A DNA stretch of 64,000 bases from Kribbella jejuensis (GTDB lineage Bacteria; Actinomycetota; Actinomycetes; Propionibacteriales; Kribbellaceae): contig NZ_VFMM01000004.1 of assembly GCF_006715085.1 (NCBI RefSeq), positions 744,001 through 808,000 of the forward strand. The letters run 5' to 3'. A model generated the notes under the pieces. That model was given only the letters and a program-made list of their open reading frames with translations. It made no database searches and was not told where the DNA came from. The translations under genes and the position numbers were made by a program. Shown here one piece after another: positions 50,225 through 59,640 of this stretch (position 1 is the first letter of the stretch; the number at the start of each line of letters is the position of its first letter).

Positions 50225-51742
50225 TTGACCACCCGGGCCACCGGTACTGTCCCGTCCACCGACTTCCACCTCCACCGCACCGACTCGAACCGCCTCCGGG
50301 AGACGCGCCGCCCGGGCTTCAAGGACACCTTCAGCGCACTGCGGGTCCGCAACTTCCGCCTCCTGGTCAGCGGTCTGCTGGTCAGTTCGACCGGCGGCTG
50401 GATCCAGCGCATCGCCCAGGACTGGCTGGTGCTCACGCTCACCGGCAGCGCCACCGCGGTCGGCATCACCACCGCGCTGCAGTTCCTGCCCACGCTGGTG
50501 CTCGGCCTGTACGGCGGCGTGATCGCCGACCGCTTCCCGAAGCGGAAGGTCCTGCTGGTCACCCAAATCACCATGGGTACCTGTGCCGGCACGCTCGCAC
50601 TGACCGCGTTCACCGGCAGCGTCCAGGTCTGGCACGTCTACACGATGGCGTTCGTCCTCGGCCTCGCGACAGCCGTCGACAATCCGACCAGGCAGTCGTT
50701 CGTCACCGAACTCGTCCCGCGCGACACCGTCCGGAACGCGATCAGCATGGTCTCGTCGACGTTCCAGCTCGGCAGCCTGATCGGCCCGGCGCTGGGCGGC
50801 GTACTGCTCGGCACGATCGGGGCCGGATGGGCGTTCGCGCTCAACGGTCTGACGTTCTTCGCGTCGATCAGCGCGCTGCTGCGGATGCGGGAGAGCGAGA
50901 TGCCCGGGTTCCACGCGGCGCGCAAGGCGAGCGCGGGGCTGCGGATGCGGGACGGTCTGCGCGACGGCGTGCGGTATGCGCTCGACGAGCCGGCCGTGCG
51001 CTGGGCGATCGCGCTGGTCGGGATCTACGGAATGTTCACGATCAGCCTGCCGGTGACGCTGACGGCGTTCGCCGACCGGGTCTTCCACACCGGCGCTTCG
51101 GGGTACGGCGTCCTCAACTCGGTGGTGGCGTTCGGGGCGCTGGCCGGCGCGCTGCTGTCGGCCCGCCGCGTCCGGCCGACCCGGCTGCGGAACCTGATCG
51201 GGATCGCCTGTCTGCTGACGATCACCGAGGTACTCGCGGCGATCCAGCCGTCGCTGTGGACGTTCATCCCGGTGCTCGCGTCGATGGGGATGGCGACGCT
51301 GATGTTCCTCACCGCGGCGCAGTCGATGGTCCAGCTGACCACGCCGGACGGTCTGCGCGGCCGGGTGTCCGGGATCTACAACTTGGTCTTCATCGGCGGC
51401 GGCGCGATCGGCGGCCCGCTGGTCGGGTTCCTCGCGCAGCACTTCGGCGCGCGCTCGGCGCTGCTGATCGCGGGCCTGGTCCCGGCGATCGCCACGGTGG
51501 CCATCGGCCTGCGGTTGCGGCGGGACGGTCAGTTCCGGCTCGTCCTCGTCCGCACTCGCTCCCCCTGGCACCAGGTCCCCGTCCGTCTCAACCTGCAGCA
51601 GACCGAGATCCAGTTGTCGGCGCCGAGAAGCACGCCGTTCCCCCGCACCTCGCGGCCCTTCGTTCTCGGTCGCCGGCAACACGCACGCGCGGACTCCCAC
51701 CTCCGCCCGCTACGCCCCCGCCGTCGCGCGCAGCACCACTAG
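50225..51742 (+). CDS. MFS transporter (EntS/MFS_3 exporter-like)
   Basis: 505 residues. Twelve membrane helices occupy about residues 40-430, with the MFS motif DRFPKRKVLL between helices 2 and 3 and GRVSGIYNLVFIGGGAIGGP in the second half. The extended C-terminus (about 70 residues) is basic and Arg/His-rich. The start is TTG 50225 with AGGGA 7 nt upstream. Probably exports a drug-like compound or siderophore under the divergent LysR regulator. Confidence 0.92.
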   Translation: MTTRATGTVPSTDFHLHRTDSNRLRETRRPGFKDTFSALRVRNFRLLVSGLLVSSTGGWIQRIAQDWLVLTLTGSATAVGITTALQFLPTLVLGLYGGVIADRFPKRKVLLVTQITMGTCAGTLALTAFTGSVQVWHVYTMAFVLGLATAVDNPTRQSFVTELVPRDTVRNAISMVSSTFQLGSLIGPALGGVLLGTIGAGWAFALNGLTFFASISALLRMRESEMPGFHAARKASAGLRMRDGLRDGVRYALDEPAVRWAIALVGIYGMFTISLPVTLTAFADRVFHTGASGYGVLNSVVAFGALAGALLSARRVRPTRLRNLIGIACLLTITEVLAAIQPSLWTFIPVLASMGMATLMFLTAAQSMVQLTTPDGLRGRVSGIYNLVFIGGGAIGGPLVGFLAQHFGARSALLIAGLVPAIATVAIGLRLRRDGQFRLVLVRTRSPWHQVPVRLNLQQTEIQLSAPRSTPFPRTSRPFVLGRRQHARADSHLRPLRPRRRAQHH

Positions 51743-51747
51743 AAACT

Positions 51748-51797
51748 CCTGGGACAGGGTCGAGCGGCTGCCGTCCACACCTCGGCCCTGTCCCGGG
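51748..51797. terminator. Bidirectional terminator between the MFS gene and the DMFase-like operon
   Basis: A 17-bp stem (51748-51764 with 51781-51797, two G-T pairs) and a 16-nt loop, placed 5 bp after the MFS stop and 15 bp before the convergent gene's end. Confidence 0.85.
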
Positions 51798-51812
51798 CTC
51801 CCGCGCAGCTGG

Positions 51813-53378
51813 TCAGCCGACGGAGCCGCCCGAGCCGGTGGACGTCGATGCTGAAGCGCCGAGCGTGTTCAGATCCGGTTGCGCGGGGTGTGTGCGGGCG
51901 AGCGGACCTGCCGACATGGCTCGAAGCAGATTGACGGTGACCGTGCGGGCGAACGCGACCTCTCGCGCGGTCAACGAGTGCTTGGAGTTGGGCCCGTGCA
52001 AGGACGGGACCCAGTTCATCGAGCCGGTGTCGAAGACGCCCGCGCCGGAAGGCGTTGTGTAGTACGTGGCGTCCGAGAATGTGTGGATCGTCGGCCCGCA
52101 CGAAACCGGCGAATGGGCGACGACTTGCAGAGTCTTCGGGGTTCCGGGGATCGGGTAGGCGCGATCCACCTCGGTCGCGGTCAGGCCCGGGTACGCCGAG
52201 CCCTTGCGCGCACCTGTTCCGGCGTACAGGAAGAAGTCAGGGTCGCGTACGGTGAAGGATCCGACCGCCGGGAAGCACTCGTAGAGCATGCCGGTCAGCG
52301 AGTTCTCGGGGCGTGGGTCCGGCTTGCTGCGCCACTTCGCGGTCGTGTCGGGGCGGTTGCGCAGCGGGTCCAGCGTCGCGTCCTTGTAGCCGACGATCAC
52401 CCGATTCCCGGCCTCGTACCGTACCCGCCAATACACCGCGTTCGCGCCCAGGAACGCGACGTTCGTCCCACTGTCCCGCGCTTTGGTGACCGCGTCACGC
52501 ATCGCGACCGTCCAGTACTCGTCGTGCCCGAGCGACACCACACCGCGCGCACCGGACAGCGCGTTCGGATCGGTGGCCAGGTCGACGCTCGTCAGGTACG
52601 CGAGCCGTACGCCGCTACGTTCCGCCAGCTGGATCAACGGCAGCTCGGACTGCACCAGCGTCCGCGCGCCGTTGCCGTCGTACGGCCGGTTGAAGGTGAC
52701 CCGGTGCGCGCGCGACGCGAACGACTTGTCCGGACCGTTGTAGAGCGAGTAACCGCCCCATTCGTTGTAGGCCTCGTACGTGTTCACGGCGTTGACGATC
52801 GCGACCGCGCCTTGCGTCGACTCCGAGCGGACGGTCAGCGGGACGTACTTCTGCTTCCCATCAGCCGCGGTCAACAGCAAGAGGTACGCACCGGCCGGCC
52901 AGCCCGTCGTCGGAACCGTCAATGACGGCTGCCACGTGGTCGTGACGAGATGGTCGGACGGCCGGACAACCGCCGCAGGTTGCACCCGACCCGGAACGCT
53001 CGGCGACGTCCACACGAGTCGCCCGCCGGTTCCGCCGTACCAGCCGATCCGGAACGCCCGCACGGTGAAGGCGCCCGCGGTCGACGTCACGAACAGCTTG
53101 AACGGCTGGCCGCTGCGGACACTGACGTGGTCCGCGTAGCCGGCCAGTTCGAGCGGCCCGGCGATCCGCTGGGTGTCGATCTTCCAGGCGGTCGTCCCGC
53201 GCTTGGCGTTCTCGGCGACCACACCGGGGCCGACGGCTGAGGGCGTTGTTGCCGGCGCGGACGTCGGTGCGGACTGTGAGGCCGGTGCCGGCTGCGAGGT
53301 GGGCGCCGTCGACTTGCAACCCGTCGCGAGCAGCACCATCGTTGCGCCCAGCACCAATCCGCGTCGCACCGTGAACAT
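51813..53378 (-). CDS. N,N-dimethylformamidase-large-subunit-like lipoprotein, copy 2
   Basis: 521 residues. The signal peptide ends in the lipobox LLATGC (Cys21), so it is membrane-anchored. After a Thr/Pro/Ala linker come a beta-sandwich (FKLFVTSTAGAFTVRAFRIG, WYGGTGG) and the glutamine-amidotransferase-like C-terminal domain of N,N-dimethylformamidase (LGHDEYWTVAMR, FLGANAVYWRVR). Family members cleave amide bonds; the substrate of this extracellular branch is unknown. Roughly two-thirds identical by eye to the gene 8 bp upstream, with which it forms an operon. Confidence 0.9.
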   Translation of the reverse strand: MFTVRRGLVLGATMVLLATGCKSTAPTSQPAPASQSAPTSAPATTPSAVGPGVVAENAKRGTTAWKIDTQRIAGPLELAGYADHVSVRSGQPFKLFVTSTAGAFTVRAFRIGWYGGTGGRLVWTSPSVPGRVQPAAVVRPSDHLVTTTWQPSLTVPTTGWPAGAYLLLLTAADGKQKYVPLTVRSESTQGAVAIVNAVNTYEAYNEWGGYSLYNGPDKSFASRAHRVTFNRPYDGNGARTLVQSELPLIQLAERSGVRLAYLTSVDLATDPNALSGARGVVSLGHDEYWTVAMRDAVTKARDSGTNVAFLGANAVYWRVRYEAGNRVIVGYKDATLDPLRNRPDTTAKWRSKPDPRPENSLTGMLYECFPAVGSFTVRDPDFFLYAGTGARKGSAYPGLTATEVDRAYPIPGTPKTLQVVAHSPVSCGPTIHTFSDATYYTTPSGAGVFDTGSMNWVPSLHGPNSKHSLTAREVAFARTVTVNLLRAMSAGPLARTHPAQPDLNTLGASASTSTGSGGSVG

Positions 53379-53386
53379 GATCTCCT

Positions 53387-54946
53387 TCAGGCCTTGGTAT
53401 GCAGGTCGAGCGGTTTCGGCACCGTGCCGACCACCCCTCCGGTACCACTCGCGGTCGACGGCGATTCGTGCAGCGGCGCCAGATCACCGTGCGCCGGATG
53501 CGTACGCCCGAGCGGCCCGGACGCGAGCGCCCGGAACACGTTCAACGTCACAGTCCGTGCGAACGTCACGCCGGCCAGATCGACGCCCGCCTTCGGGTCC
53601 GGCCCCGCCAGCGCCCGCACCCACTCGATCGAACCGGTGGCGAACACGCCGGCCCCGGACGGCGCCGTGTAATAGGTGGCGTCGGAGAACGTGTGATGCG
53701 TCGGTCCGCAGGTCGTCGGCGAGTGCGCGACCACCTGCAGGTTCGCCGGCGTCCCCGGGATCGGGTACGCCCGGTCGGCTTCGTCGCCGATGAGTCCGGG
53801 GTACGCCGTACCCGCGCGCGCACCGGTGCCCGCGAAGAGGAAGAAGCCCGGGTCCCGGACCGTGAACGCCCCGACCGCCGGGAAGCACTCGTACAGCATC
53901 CCGGTCAGGCTGTTCTCCGGATCAGCGAACGGGTTGCTCCGCCACCGCACCGTCGTCACCGGCTGGTTCTTCACCGGATCAAGCCGGGCGTCCTTGTACC
54001 CGACCATCACCCGCCGCGGCCCGAGCCGGCTCGGCGCGTACCGTACCCGCCAGAACACCGAGTTCGCGCCCAGGAACGCCAGATTCGTGCCGTGGTCCCG
54101 CGCCTTCGTCACCGCGTTCCGCATCCCGAGCGTCCAGTACTCGTCGTGCCCGCCGAACACGATCCCGCGCGCTCCGGCGAGCAGGCCCGGGTCGGCGTCC
54201 AGATCCGCACTGGTCGCATACGCCAGCCGTACGCCGCTCTGCTCCGCCTCCTGGATCACCGGCGCCGCGTAGTTCAGCAGCCCGCGCGCGCCGCCGTCGT
54301 CGTACGGCCGGTCGAACGTGACCTCGAGCGAACGACGTGCGGCGAGCGAATGGGGCCCGTGGTAGAGCGAGTACCCGCCCCAGGCGTTGTACGCCTCCTC
54401 GGTGTTGACCGCGTCGACGATCAGCACCGCGTCGCGGGCGGAGTTCGACCGCACGACGATCGGTACGTACTTCTCCTTGCCGTTCGCGGCGCGCAGCAAC
54501 AGCACATACGCGCCCGGCAGCCAGCCCTTGGTCGGGACCGTCAGCGACGGCTTCCAGTTCGTCGTGATCATCCGCAGCGGCGTGAGGGTCGGCGGCGGCT
54601 GCGGCACGCCCGGTACGACGGCCGACGTCCAGACGAGCTTGGCGCCGGTTCCGCGGTACCAGCCGAGGCGGAATGCGCGGACGGTGAAGTTGCCGTCGGA
54701 CGACGAGACGAAGAGCCGGAACGGCTCGCCGCTCGTGACGCTGACATGGTCGGTGTAGCCGCCCAGGTCGGCCGGACCCGCCATCCGGCTGTCGGTGATC
54801 ACCCAAGCCGGAGTTCGTGCTCCGGCGCTCACAGCATGCGAGACGCTGCCGAGGGCAGCCGAAGGCTGCTGCTTCGGTCCCGCCTGACAGCCGGCCAACA
54901 CGACGATTGCCAACAATCCGACGACAGCGACGAAACCTCGGCGCAT
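53387..54946 (-). CDS. N,N-dimethylformamidase-large-subunit-like lipoprotein, copy 1
   Basis: 519 residues. Lipobox VVLAGC (Cys20), then the same architecture as the downstream paralogue: an external beta-sandwich (FRLFVSSSDGNFTVRAFRLG, WYRGTGA) and the DMFase-like C-terminal domain (GGHDEYWTLGMR, FLGANSVFWRVRY). First gene of the two-gene tandem; 139 bp upstream lies the end of the lysyl-oxidase-like gene with its terminator, so the promoter lies in 54947-55005. A local duplication is the obvious origin. Confidence 0.9.
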   Translation of the reverse strand: MRRGFVAVVGLLAIVVLAGCQAGPKQQPSAALGSVSHAVSAGARTPAWVITDSRMAGPADLGGYTDHVSVTSGEPFRLFVSSSDGNFTVRAFRLGWYRGTGAKLVWTSAVVPGVPQPPPTLTPLRMITTNWKPSLTVPTKGWLPGAYVLLLRAANGKEKYVPIVVRSNSARDAVLIVDAVNTEEAYNAWGGYSLYHGPHSLAARRSLEVTFDRPYDDGGARGLLNYAAPVIQEAEQSGVRLAYATSADLDADPGLLAGARGIVFGGHDEYWTLGMRNAVTKARDHGTNLAFLGANSVFWRVRYAPSRLGPRRVMVGYKDARLDPVKNQPVTTVRWRSNPFADPENSLTGMLYECFPAVGAFTVRDPGFFLFAGTGARAGTAYPGLIGDEADRAYPIPGTPANLQVVAHSPTTCGPTHHTFSDATYYTAPSGAGVFATGSIEWVRALAGPDPKAGVDLAGVTFARTVTLNVFRALASGPLGRTHPAHGDLAPLHESPSTASGTGGVVGTVPKPLDLHTKA

Positions 54947-55005
54947 CCGCCCTCCCTCTGGTCCGTCCGAAGATAGGTGGGCCCTGCTTGGAACACGCTG
55001 AGAAG

Positions 55006-55045
55006 GCTCGCGCTCCCGGCTGGATCGTCGGCCAGGAGCGCGAGC
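55006..55045 (-). terminator. Terminator of the lysyl-oxidase-family gene
   Basis: Perfect 11-bp stem (55006-55016 GCTCGCGCTCC with 55035-55045) and an 18-nt loop, located 41 nt beyond the stop of the minus-strand gene that ends at 55086. Confidence 0.75.
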
Positions 55046-55085
55046 TTGCCGGTGGCCGTGAACCGACCAGCCGGCGGTGGCGGCA

Positions 55086-56570
55086 TCAGGGGATGTTGAT
55101 GACGCCGACCGGGGGCACCTTGACGGTGCGGTGGTGCGGCGTGCCGCCCAGGATCACCTTGCGCAGCGCGACGTTGTTGGTCGTGCTGGCCTCGTACAGC
55201 CGGTGCTCCGGGTTGGCCGTCACCTGGACGTAGTACGTGCCGTTGGCCAGGTTGGTGATGTCGAACGACTGACCGGGCAACGACTGCACGTACGTGTCGC
55301 CGGAGCCGACGTCGAGGACCTCACGGACCGACAGCGAACCGTGGTCGCCGCACGCGGTGTGCAGATCGGTGTTGTCCGGGTGCCAGTTCGCGTTCTTCAC
55401 CGTGTAGTCGATCGAGTCGGTCGCGGCCAGACAGAAGGCCTCTTTCTGGCTGCGCACCACCTCGGTCTGCTTCGCGTTCAGCAGGCTGTACCGGGCGAAG
55501 TCGGTGAAGTGCCAGTGGTTGTGGCCAGGCCGGCCGTCCCACTCCAGCGTGCCGGTGTTGTGGTACCCGACCTGCTTGCCGTGCGCGTCGTAGAAGTACT
55601 GGTAGGCATCCATCAGATCCTTGCCCTGACGACGGAAACCGTCCAGCACCAGCGGCGACGGACCCGCGTTCCACACGGTCGCCGAGAACTGCAGGAAGTC
55701 CTTGTTCGCGTCCGGCGTTCCCGCGTCGCCCGGCGCGACCTCGATACCCCATGCAGGCACCGGCCGCAGATCAGGCTTCGGCCCCTTCGGCACGCTCGCC
55801 TTGCCGGTCGGACGAGCCGCATTCGGCTTCAGCACAACGGATTTCGCCGCCAGGTCCTTCGCGGCTGCGCACCCGCGGACGCAGTCCGGGGCCTTCTCGA
55901 CGGTCAGGTTCAGCTTGACCGACGACTCCTTCGCCGGGATCTTGAAGAAGTCGCGGTACGCCTTGTTGACCGTGACCGTCGCCTTGTACTTGCCATTGGC
56001 AAGCTTCACCGGCGCCGCGTTGTAGTCGTACGTCCGCGTCGACCAGCCGGTCTGCAATCCCCAGACCGCGCCCTGGGTGAACGGGTTCGCCGAACAACCG
56101 TCCGGGTACGGCGACGTGGCCGGTGCGTCCGGGCGGGTCCGGGAACCCTCGCCGTTCAAACAGACCGTCTCGTCCCGCTCGAGCACCTTCTTGCCCGTGG
56201 CATCGGTGATCGTGACGTGCAGGAACTTCCCGAGCCCGGCGAAGTCCGTGACGAGCCCCTTCGGCAGTCGCCGGGTCGCCTTTCCGTTGACGTACTGCCA
56301 CGCGACGACCGGCGACGCGTAGGTCGCCCGGTTCGCGCGGATCTCGACCGGTGCGTTGCCGGCCACCAGGTGTGTGCCGAGATCCAGCGCGATGCCGTAG
56401 TCCGGATCGTTGTCGAGCGTCACGTCGATGCTCCCGGCAACCAACTTCAACGGCGGGCGAGCCGTCTGAGCAGCGGTCGAGGCCGTCGATGCGCCGGCGG
56501 TTGCGAGTGCGACCAGACCGGCCGCCCCGGCCGCGGCGACAGCCGCCCGGCCGAGCTTTCGTGCCTTCAC
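55086..56570 (-). CDS. Secreted lysyl-oxidase-family copper protein
   Basis: 494 residues. An Ala-rich signal peptide (KLGRAAVAAAGAAGLVALAT, cleavage near 34) precedes a variable N-terminal half with Cys pairs (for example DCVRGC). The C-terminal 230 residues are the lysyl oxidase domain with the copper-binding histidines His350, His352 and His354 (GHNHWHF), Cys-paired loops (AFCLAATD, LHTACGDHG) and a candidate quinone-forming Lys near residue 376 (RSQKEAF). Bacterial homologues oxidise peptidyl-lysine or act on other amines outside the cell. Divergent from the alpha-galactosidase, with 214 bp between. Confidence 0.9.
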   Translation of the reverse strand: MKARKLGRAAVAAAGAAGLVALATAGASTASTAAQTARPPLKLVAGSIDVTLDNDPDYGIALDLGTHLVAGNAPVEIRANRATYASPVVAWQYVNGKATRRLPKGLVTDFAGLGKFLHVTITDATGKKVLERDETVCLNGEGSRTRPDAPATSPYPDGCSANPFTQGAVWGLQTGWSTRTYDYNAAPVKLANGKYKATVTVNKAYRDFFKIPAKESSVKLNLTVEKAPDCVRGCAAAKDLAAKSVVLKPNAARPTGKASVPKGPKPDLRPVPAWGIEVAPGDAGTPDANKDFLQFSATVWNAGPSPLVLDGFRRQGKDLMDAYQYFYDAHGKQVGYHNTGTLEWDGRPGHNHWHFTDFARYSLLNAKQTEVVRSQKEAFCLAATDSIDYTVKNANWHPDNTDLHTACGDHGSLSVREVLDVGSGDTYVQSLPGQSFDITNLANGTYYVQVTANPEHRLYEASTTNNVALRKVILGGTPHHRTVKVPPVGVINIP

Positions 56571-56784
56571 GATGGAACCCCCTCGTGCATTCGGCCGGCG
56601 TCCTCACGAGGCCGGCCTGCTGCTGGTACGACGACCGGGCTCCGTCACGAAGTTGATCAAGGTTCGATGGCAGTCCTGTCACAGGAAGTCCCTTGAAAGT
56701 CGCAGGCGCTTGATACTTGACTGCGTAAATTAAGCCCACCTAGGCTCGGCCAGGTCCGCTCACTCCTCCCCCGGAGGACGTTCT

Positions 56785-58821
56785 ATGTCCTTGAGACGTC
56801 GTACCTCGATCGTGCTCGCCGCTGTCGCCCTGGTGCCGGCAGCCCTTGTTCTGACGACAGCAACCGCCCCCGCCGACGCGGCCCAGGAGCCGCGGCCGAG
56901 CGCTCCACAGATCGCTGCGAAGCCCTACATGGGCTGGAGCAGCTGGAGTCTGCAGTCCACCAACTACCCGGGTGTGAACCCCGATGGCCCCGGCAGCTTC
57001 ATCAGCGAGAAGAACATCCTGACCCAGGCTCAGGCGCTGGCGACCAAGCTGAAGCCGTACGGCTACGAGTACGTCAACGTCGACGCCGGCTGGCAGGACG
57101 GCGGTGATGAGTACGGCCGCCCGGTCGCGATGGCGAAACGGTTCCCGCGCGGGATGAAGGCCCTCGGCGACGACATCCACAAGCTCGGCCTGAAGTTCGG
57201 GATCTACACCACGGTCGGCCTCGGTACGGACGTGTACCGCGACGGCAACACGCCGATCTACGACGCGCCCGGGTGCTTCACCCGCGACATCGTCTACCCG
57301 GACCTGCGGAAGACGAACGGCTGGGACGCGGCGTACAAGATCAACTACGCGAGCCCGTGTGCGCAGAAGTACGCCGACTCGATCGTCGACCTGTTCGCGT
57401 CCTGGGGCGTCGACTTCATCAAGATGGACGGCGTCGGCCCGGGCTCCTGGAAGGGCGCTCCGGACGATCCGAACCACAACAACACCGCCGATGTCGAGGC
57501 GTGGTGGCGCGCGGTGCAGAACGCCGGCCGCCCGATGCAGTACACGTTGTCATGGTCGCTCAGCCACCGGTACGCCGATGTCTGGAAGCAGAACTCGAAC
57601 GGCTGGCGGATCGACACCGACGTCGAGTGCTACTGCGACACGATCGTGAAGTGGGACAGCTCGGTCAAGCAGCGCTGGTGGGACGTCGCGCAGTGGATCG
57701 ACGACGCCGGCCCGGGGCACTGGAACAACCTGGACGCGTTGGACGTCGGGGTCGGCGCGATGGACGGCCTGACCGACGCGGAACGCCAGTCGTACATGAC
57801 GTTCTGGGCGATCAACGCCGCGCCGCTGTTCTCCGGCGACGACCTGACCAAGCTGGACGCGTACGGCCTGAAGCTGCTGACGAACCGCGAGGTGATCGCG
57901 ATCGACCAGTCCGGCAACCCGGCCCGCCCGCTGAACCAGGACCAGCTGCAGCAGACCTGGTACGCCAAGAACGCCGACGGCAGTACGACCGTTGCCCTGT
58001 TCAACCTGGCCGACTCCCCCGCGACCGTGACGGGCGACTTCGCCCAGCTCGGCATCGACGGCAAGTCCACCGTCCGCGACATCTGGGCGGACCGGAACAC
58101 CCGTGATGTGTCCGGTCAGGTGTCTGCAGCTCTGCCCGCGCACGGCTCGAAGCTCTACAAGATCTGGCCCGCGAACGTGCCGGTCACGATCCCGGCGGAC
58201 GTGACGGCAACGGACGTCAGCCGGACGACGGTGGCCCTGACCTGGCGGCCGAGCGCGGGCGCGACGTCGTACCAGGTATTTGCCAACGGCAAGCAGGTGG
58301 CGGCGAGCACCACGCCGAACACCGTGGTGACCGGGCTGCTGCCGCAGACGCAGTACACGTTCACGGTCAAGGGCGTGAAGGGCGGTCGTACGTCGACGCC
58401 GAGTGCGCCGGTGACCATGCTGACGTCGGCGTCCGACGGGCCGGTGCGGTACGAGGCGGAGGCGCCGACCAGCACGCTGACCGGGTCGGCGAGCGTCAAC
58501 GGGTGCAGCCTGTGCTCCGGCGGCGCGAAGGTCGGCAACATCGGGTACTCGTCGACGGTGACGCTGACCGGGATCACCGTCCCGAAGACCGGTACCTACC
58601 TGGTGAAGATCGCGTACACCGACGGCGACACGAGCCGGCAGAGCATGCTCACCGTCAACGACATCGACAACTACTGGGTGAACTACAGCGGCCTGGGCGA
58701 CAACGACTGGGGCACGCCGCAGACGACGTACCTCCCGGTCAAGCTCACGGCGGGCGCCAACTCCCTGAAGATCAGCAACCCGAACGGCTATATCGCCGAC
58801 ATCGACTGGATCACCGTGTAG
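56785..58821 (+). CDS. Secreted GH27 alpha-galactosidase with FN3 and CBM35-like modules
   Basis: 678 residues. A signal peptide (RRRTSIVLAAVALVPAALVL, ending ADA at 33) is followed by the GH27 (beta/alpha)8 barrel (about 45-380) with YMGWSSWS, VNVDAGWQ, nucleophile Asp215 in FIKMDGVG, and the acid/base Asp277 or Asp279 in WRIDTDVE. A GH27 C-terminal beta domain, a fibronectin III module (about 470-550) and a C-terminal CBM35-like module (VRYEAEAPTSTLTGSASVNG to the end) follow. It removes terminal alpha-galactose from plant polysaccharides or oligosaccharides. It starts at ATG 56785 with GGAGGA upstream. Confidence 0.95.
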   Translation: MSLRRRTSIVLAAVALVPAALVLTTATAPADAAQEPRPSAPQIAAKPYMGWSSWSLQSTNYPGVNPDGPGSFISEKNILTQAQALATKLKPYGYEYVNVDAGWQDGGDEYGRPVAMAKRFPRGMKALGDDIHKLGLKFGIYTTVGLGTDVYRDGNTPIYDAPGCFTRDIVYPDLRKTNGWDAAYKINYASPCAQKYADSIVDLFASWGVDFIKMDGVGPGSWKGAPDDPNHNNTADVEAWWRAVQNAGRPMQYTLSWSLSHRYADVWKQNSNGWRIDTDVECYCDTIVKWDSSVKQRWWDVAQWIDDAGPGHWNNLDALDVGVGAMDGLTDAERQSYMTFWAINAAPLFSGDDLTKLDAYGLKLLTNREVIAIDQSGNPARPLNQDQLQQTWYAKNADGSTTVALFNLADSPATVTGDFAQLGIDGKSTVRDIWADRNTRDVSGQVSAALPAHGSKLYKIWPANVPVTIPADVTATDVSRTTVALTWRPSAGATSYQVFANGKQVAASTTPNTVVTGLLPQTQYTFTVKGVKGGRTSTPSAPVTMLTSASDGPVRYEAEAPTSTLTGSASVNGCSLCSGGAKVGNIGYSSTVTLTGITVPKTGTYLVKIAYTDGDTSRQSMLTVNDIDNYWVNYSGLGDNDWGTPQTTYLPVKLTAGANSLKISNPNGYIADIDWITV

Positions 58822-58832
58822 CCGACAAGATC

Positions 58833-58869
58833 CGCGGGGCCGGCACCACCAGGGCCGGCCCCGCGTTTT
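58833..58869 (+). terminator. Intrinsic terminator after the alpha-galactosidase gene
   Basis: Perfect 12-bp GC-rich stem (58833-58844 with 58854-58865), 9-nt loop, followed by TTTT: the textbook form, 11 nt after the stop. It ends only 9 nt before the next start, so the DUF427 gene must use a promoter overlapping it or be leaderless. Confidence 0.92.
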
Positions 58870-58878
58870 ACTTGGTGC

Positions 58879-59640
58879 ATGAGCGCCTACCCCGAAGCCC
58901 TGATCCCGCCCGGCGGCACCGCACCCGTCCCGCGCCGGATCCGCGCGCTGTACGACGACCGCATCGTCCTGGACACGACCGGCGCGATCTACCTGTGGGA
59001 GTTCCCGCCGTACCCGCAGTACTACGTCCCGCTCGCGGACGTCGCCGAAGGCGTCCTGGAAGACACCGGCGAGACCAAGGAGTTCGCCCACGGCGTGGCG
59101 CGTGTCCACACGGCCGGCTCCGGGCGCGCCTGGGTGTACGACGACGGCGTCGCAAAGGACCGCGTCCGCTTCCAATGGGACGCCCTCGACAGCTGGTTCG
59201 AGGAAGACGAGGAAGTCTTCGTCCACCCCCGCAACCCCTACGCCCGCGTCGACGCGGTGAAGTCCACCCGCCACGTGACCGTGGCCGCCGGGGAACTGCA
59301 GCTCGCCGACTCGACCTCGACCGTCATCGTCTTCGAGACCGGTCTGCCACCGCGCTACTACTTCCCCAGAACGTCTGTCGCCCTCGAGCACCTGACCCCG
59401 AGCGAGACCGTCACCGCCTGCCCGTACAAGGGCAGAACCAGCGCCTACTGGTCCATCCCGACGGTGAAGGACGTCGCCTGGTCGTACGACTTCCCGACCG
59501 CCACGCTGCTACCGATCGCCGGCCACATCGCGTTCTTCAGCGAGAACGTCGACATCACCGTCGACGGAGAACCGCAGGAACGACCGGTCACGCCGTTCTC
59601 GAACCCGGCCGCCCGCCCGACCGACGGAAACGTCAAATAA
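58879..59640 (+). CDS. DUF427 family protein (tandem domains)
   Basis: 253 residues containing two DUF427 beta-rich domains (about 20-115 and 125-235). Conserved features of the second include TVIVFETGLPPRYYFPR, TACPYKGRTSAYWS and VAWSYDFPTA. The family is widespread in actinobacteria and fungi; its function is unknown. It starts at ATG 58879, 9 nt after the preceding terminator, without a clear ribosome-binding site. Its 3' end overlaps the convergent SDR gene by 8 bp. Confidence 0.9.
   Translation: MSAYPEALIPPGGTAPVPRRIRALYDDRIVLDTTGAIYLWEFPPYPQYYVPLADVAEGVLEDTGETKEFAHGVARVHTAGSGRAWVYDDGVAKDRVRFQWDALDSWFEEDEEVFVHPRNPYARVDAVKSTRHVTVAAGELQLADSTSTVIVFETGLPPRYYFPRTSVALEHLTPSETVTACPYKGRTSAYWSIPTVKDVAWSYDFPTATLLPIAGHIAFFSENVDITVDGEPQERPVTPFSNPAARPTDGNVK

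Noticed and set aside
57550..59391. 613-codon minus-strand frame opposite the alpha-galactosidase and DUF427 genes
   Set aside because: Passes through an intrinsic terminator and two confident genes; no recognisable domain.
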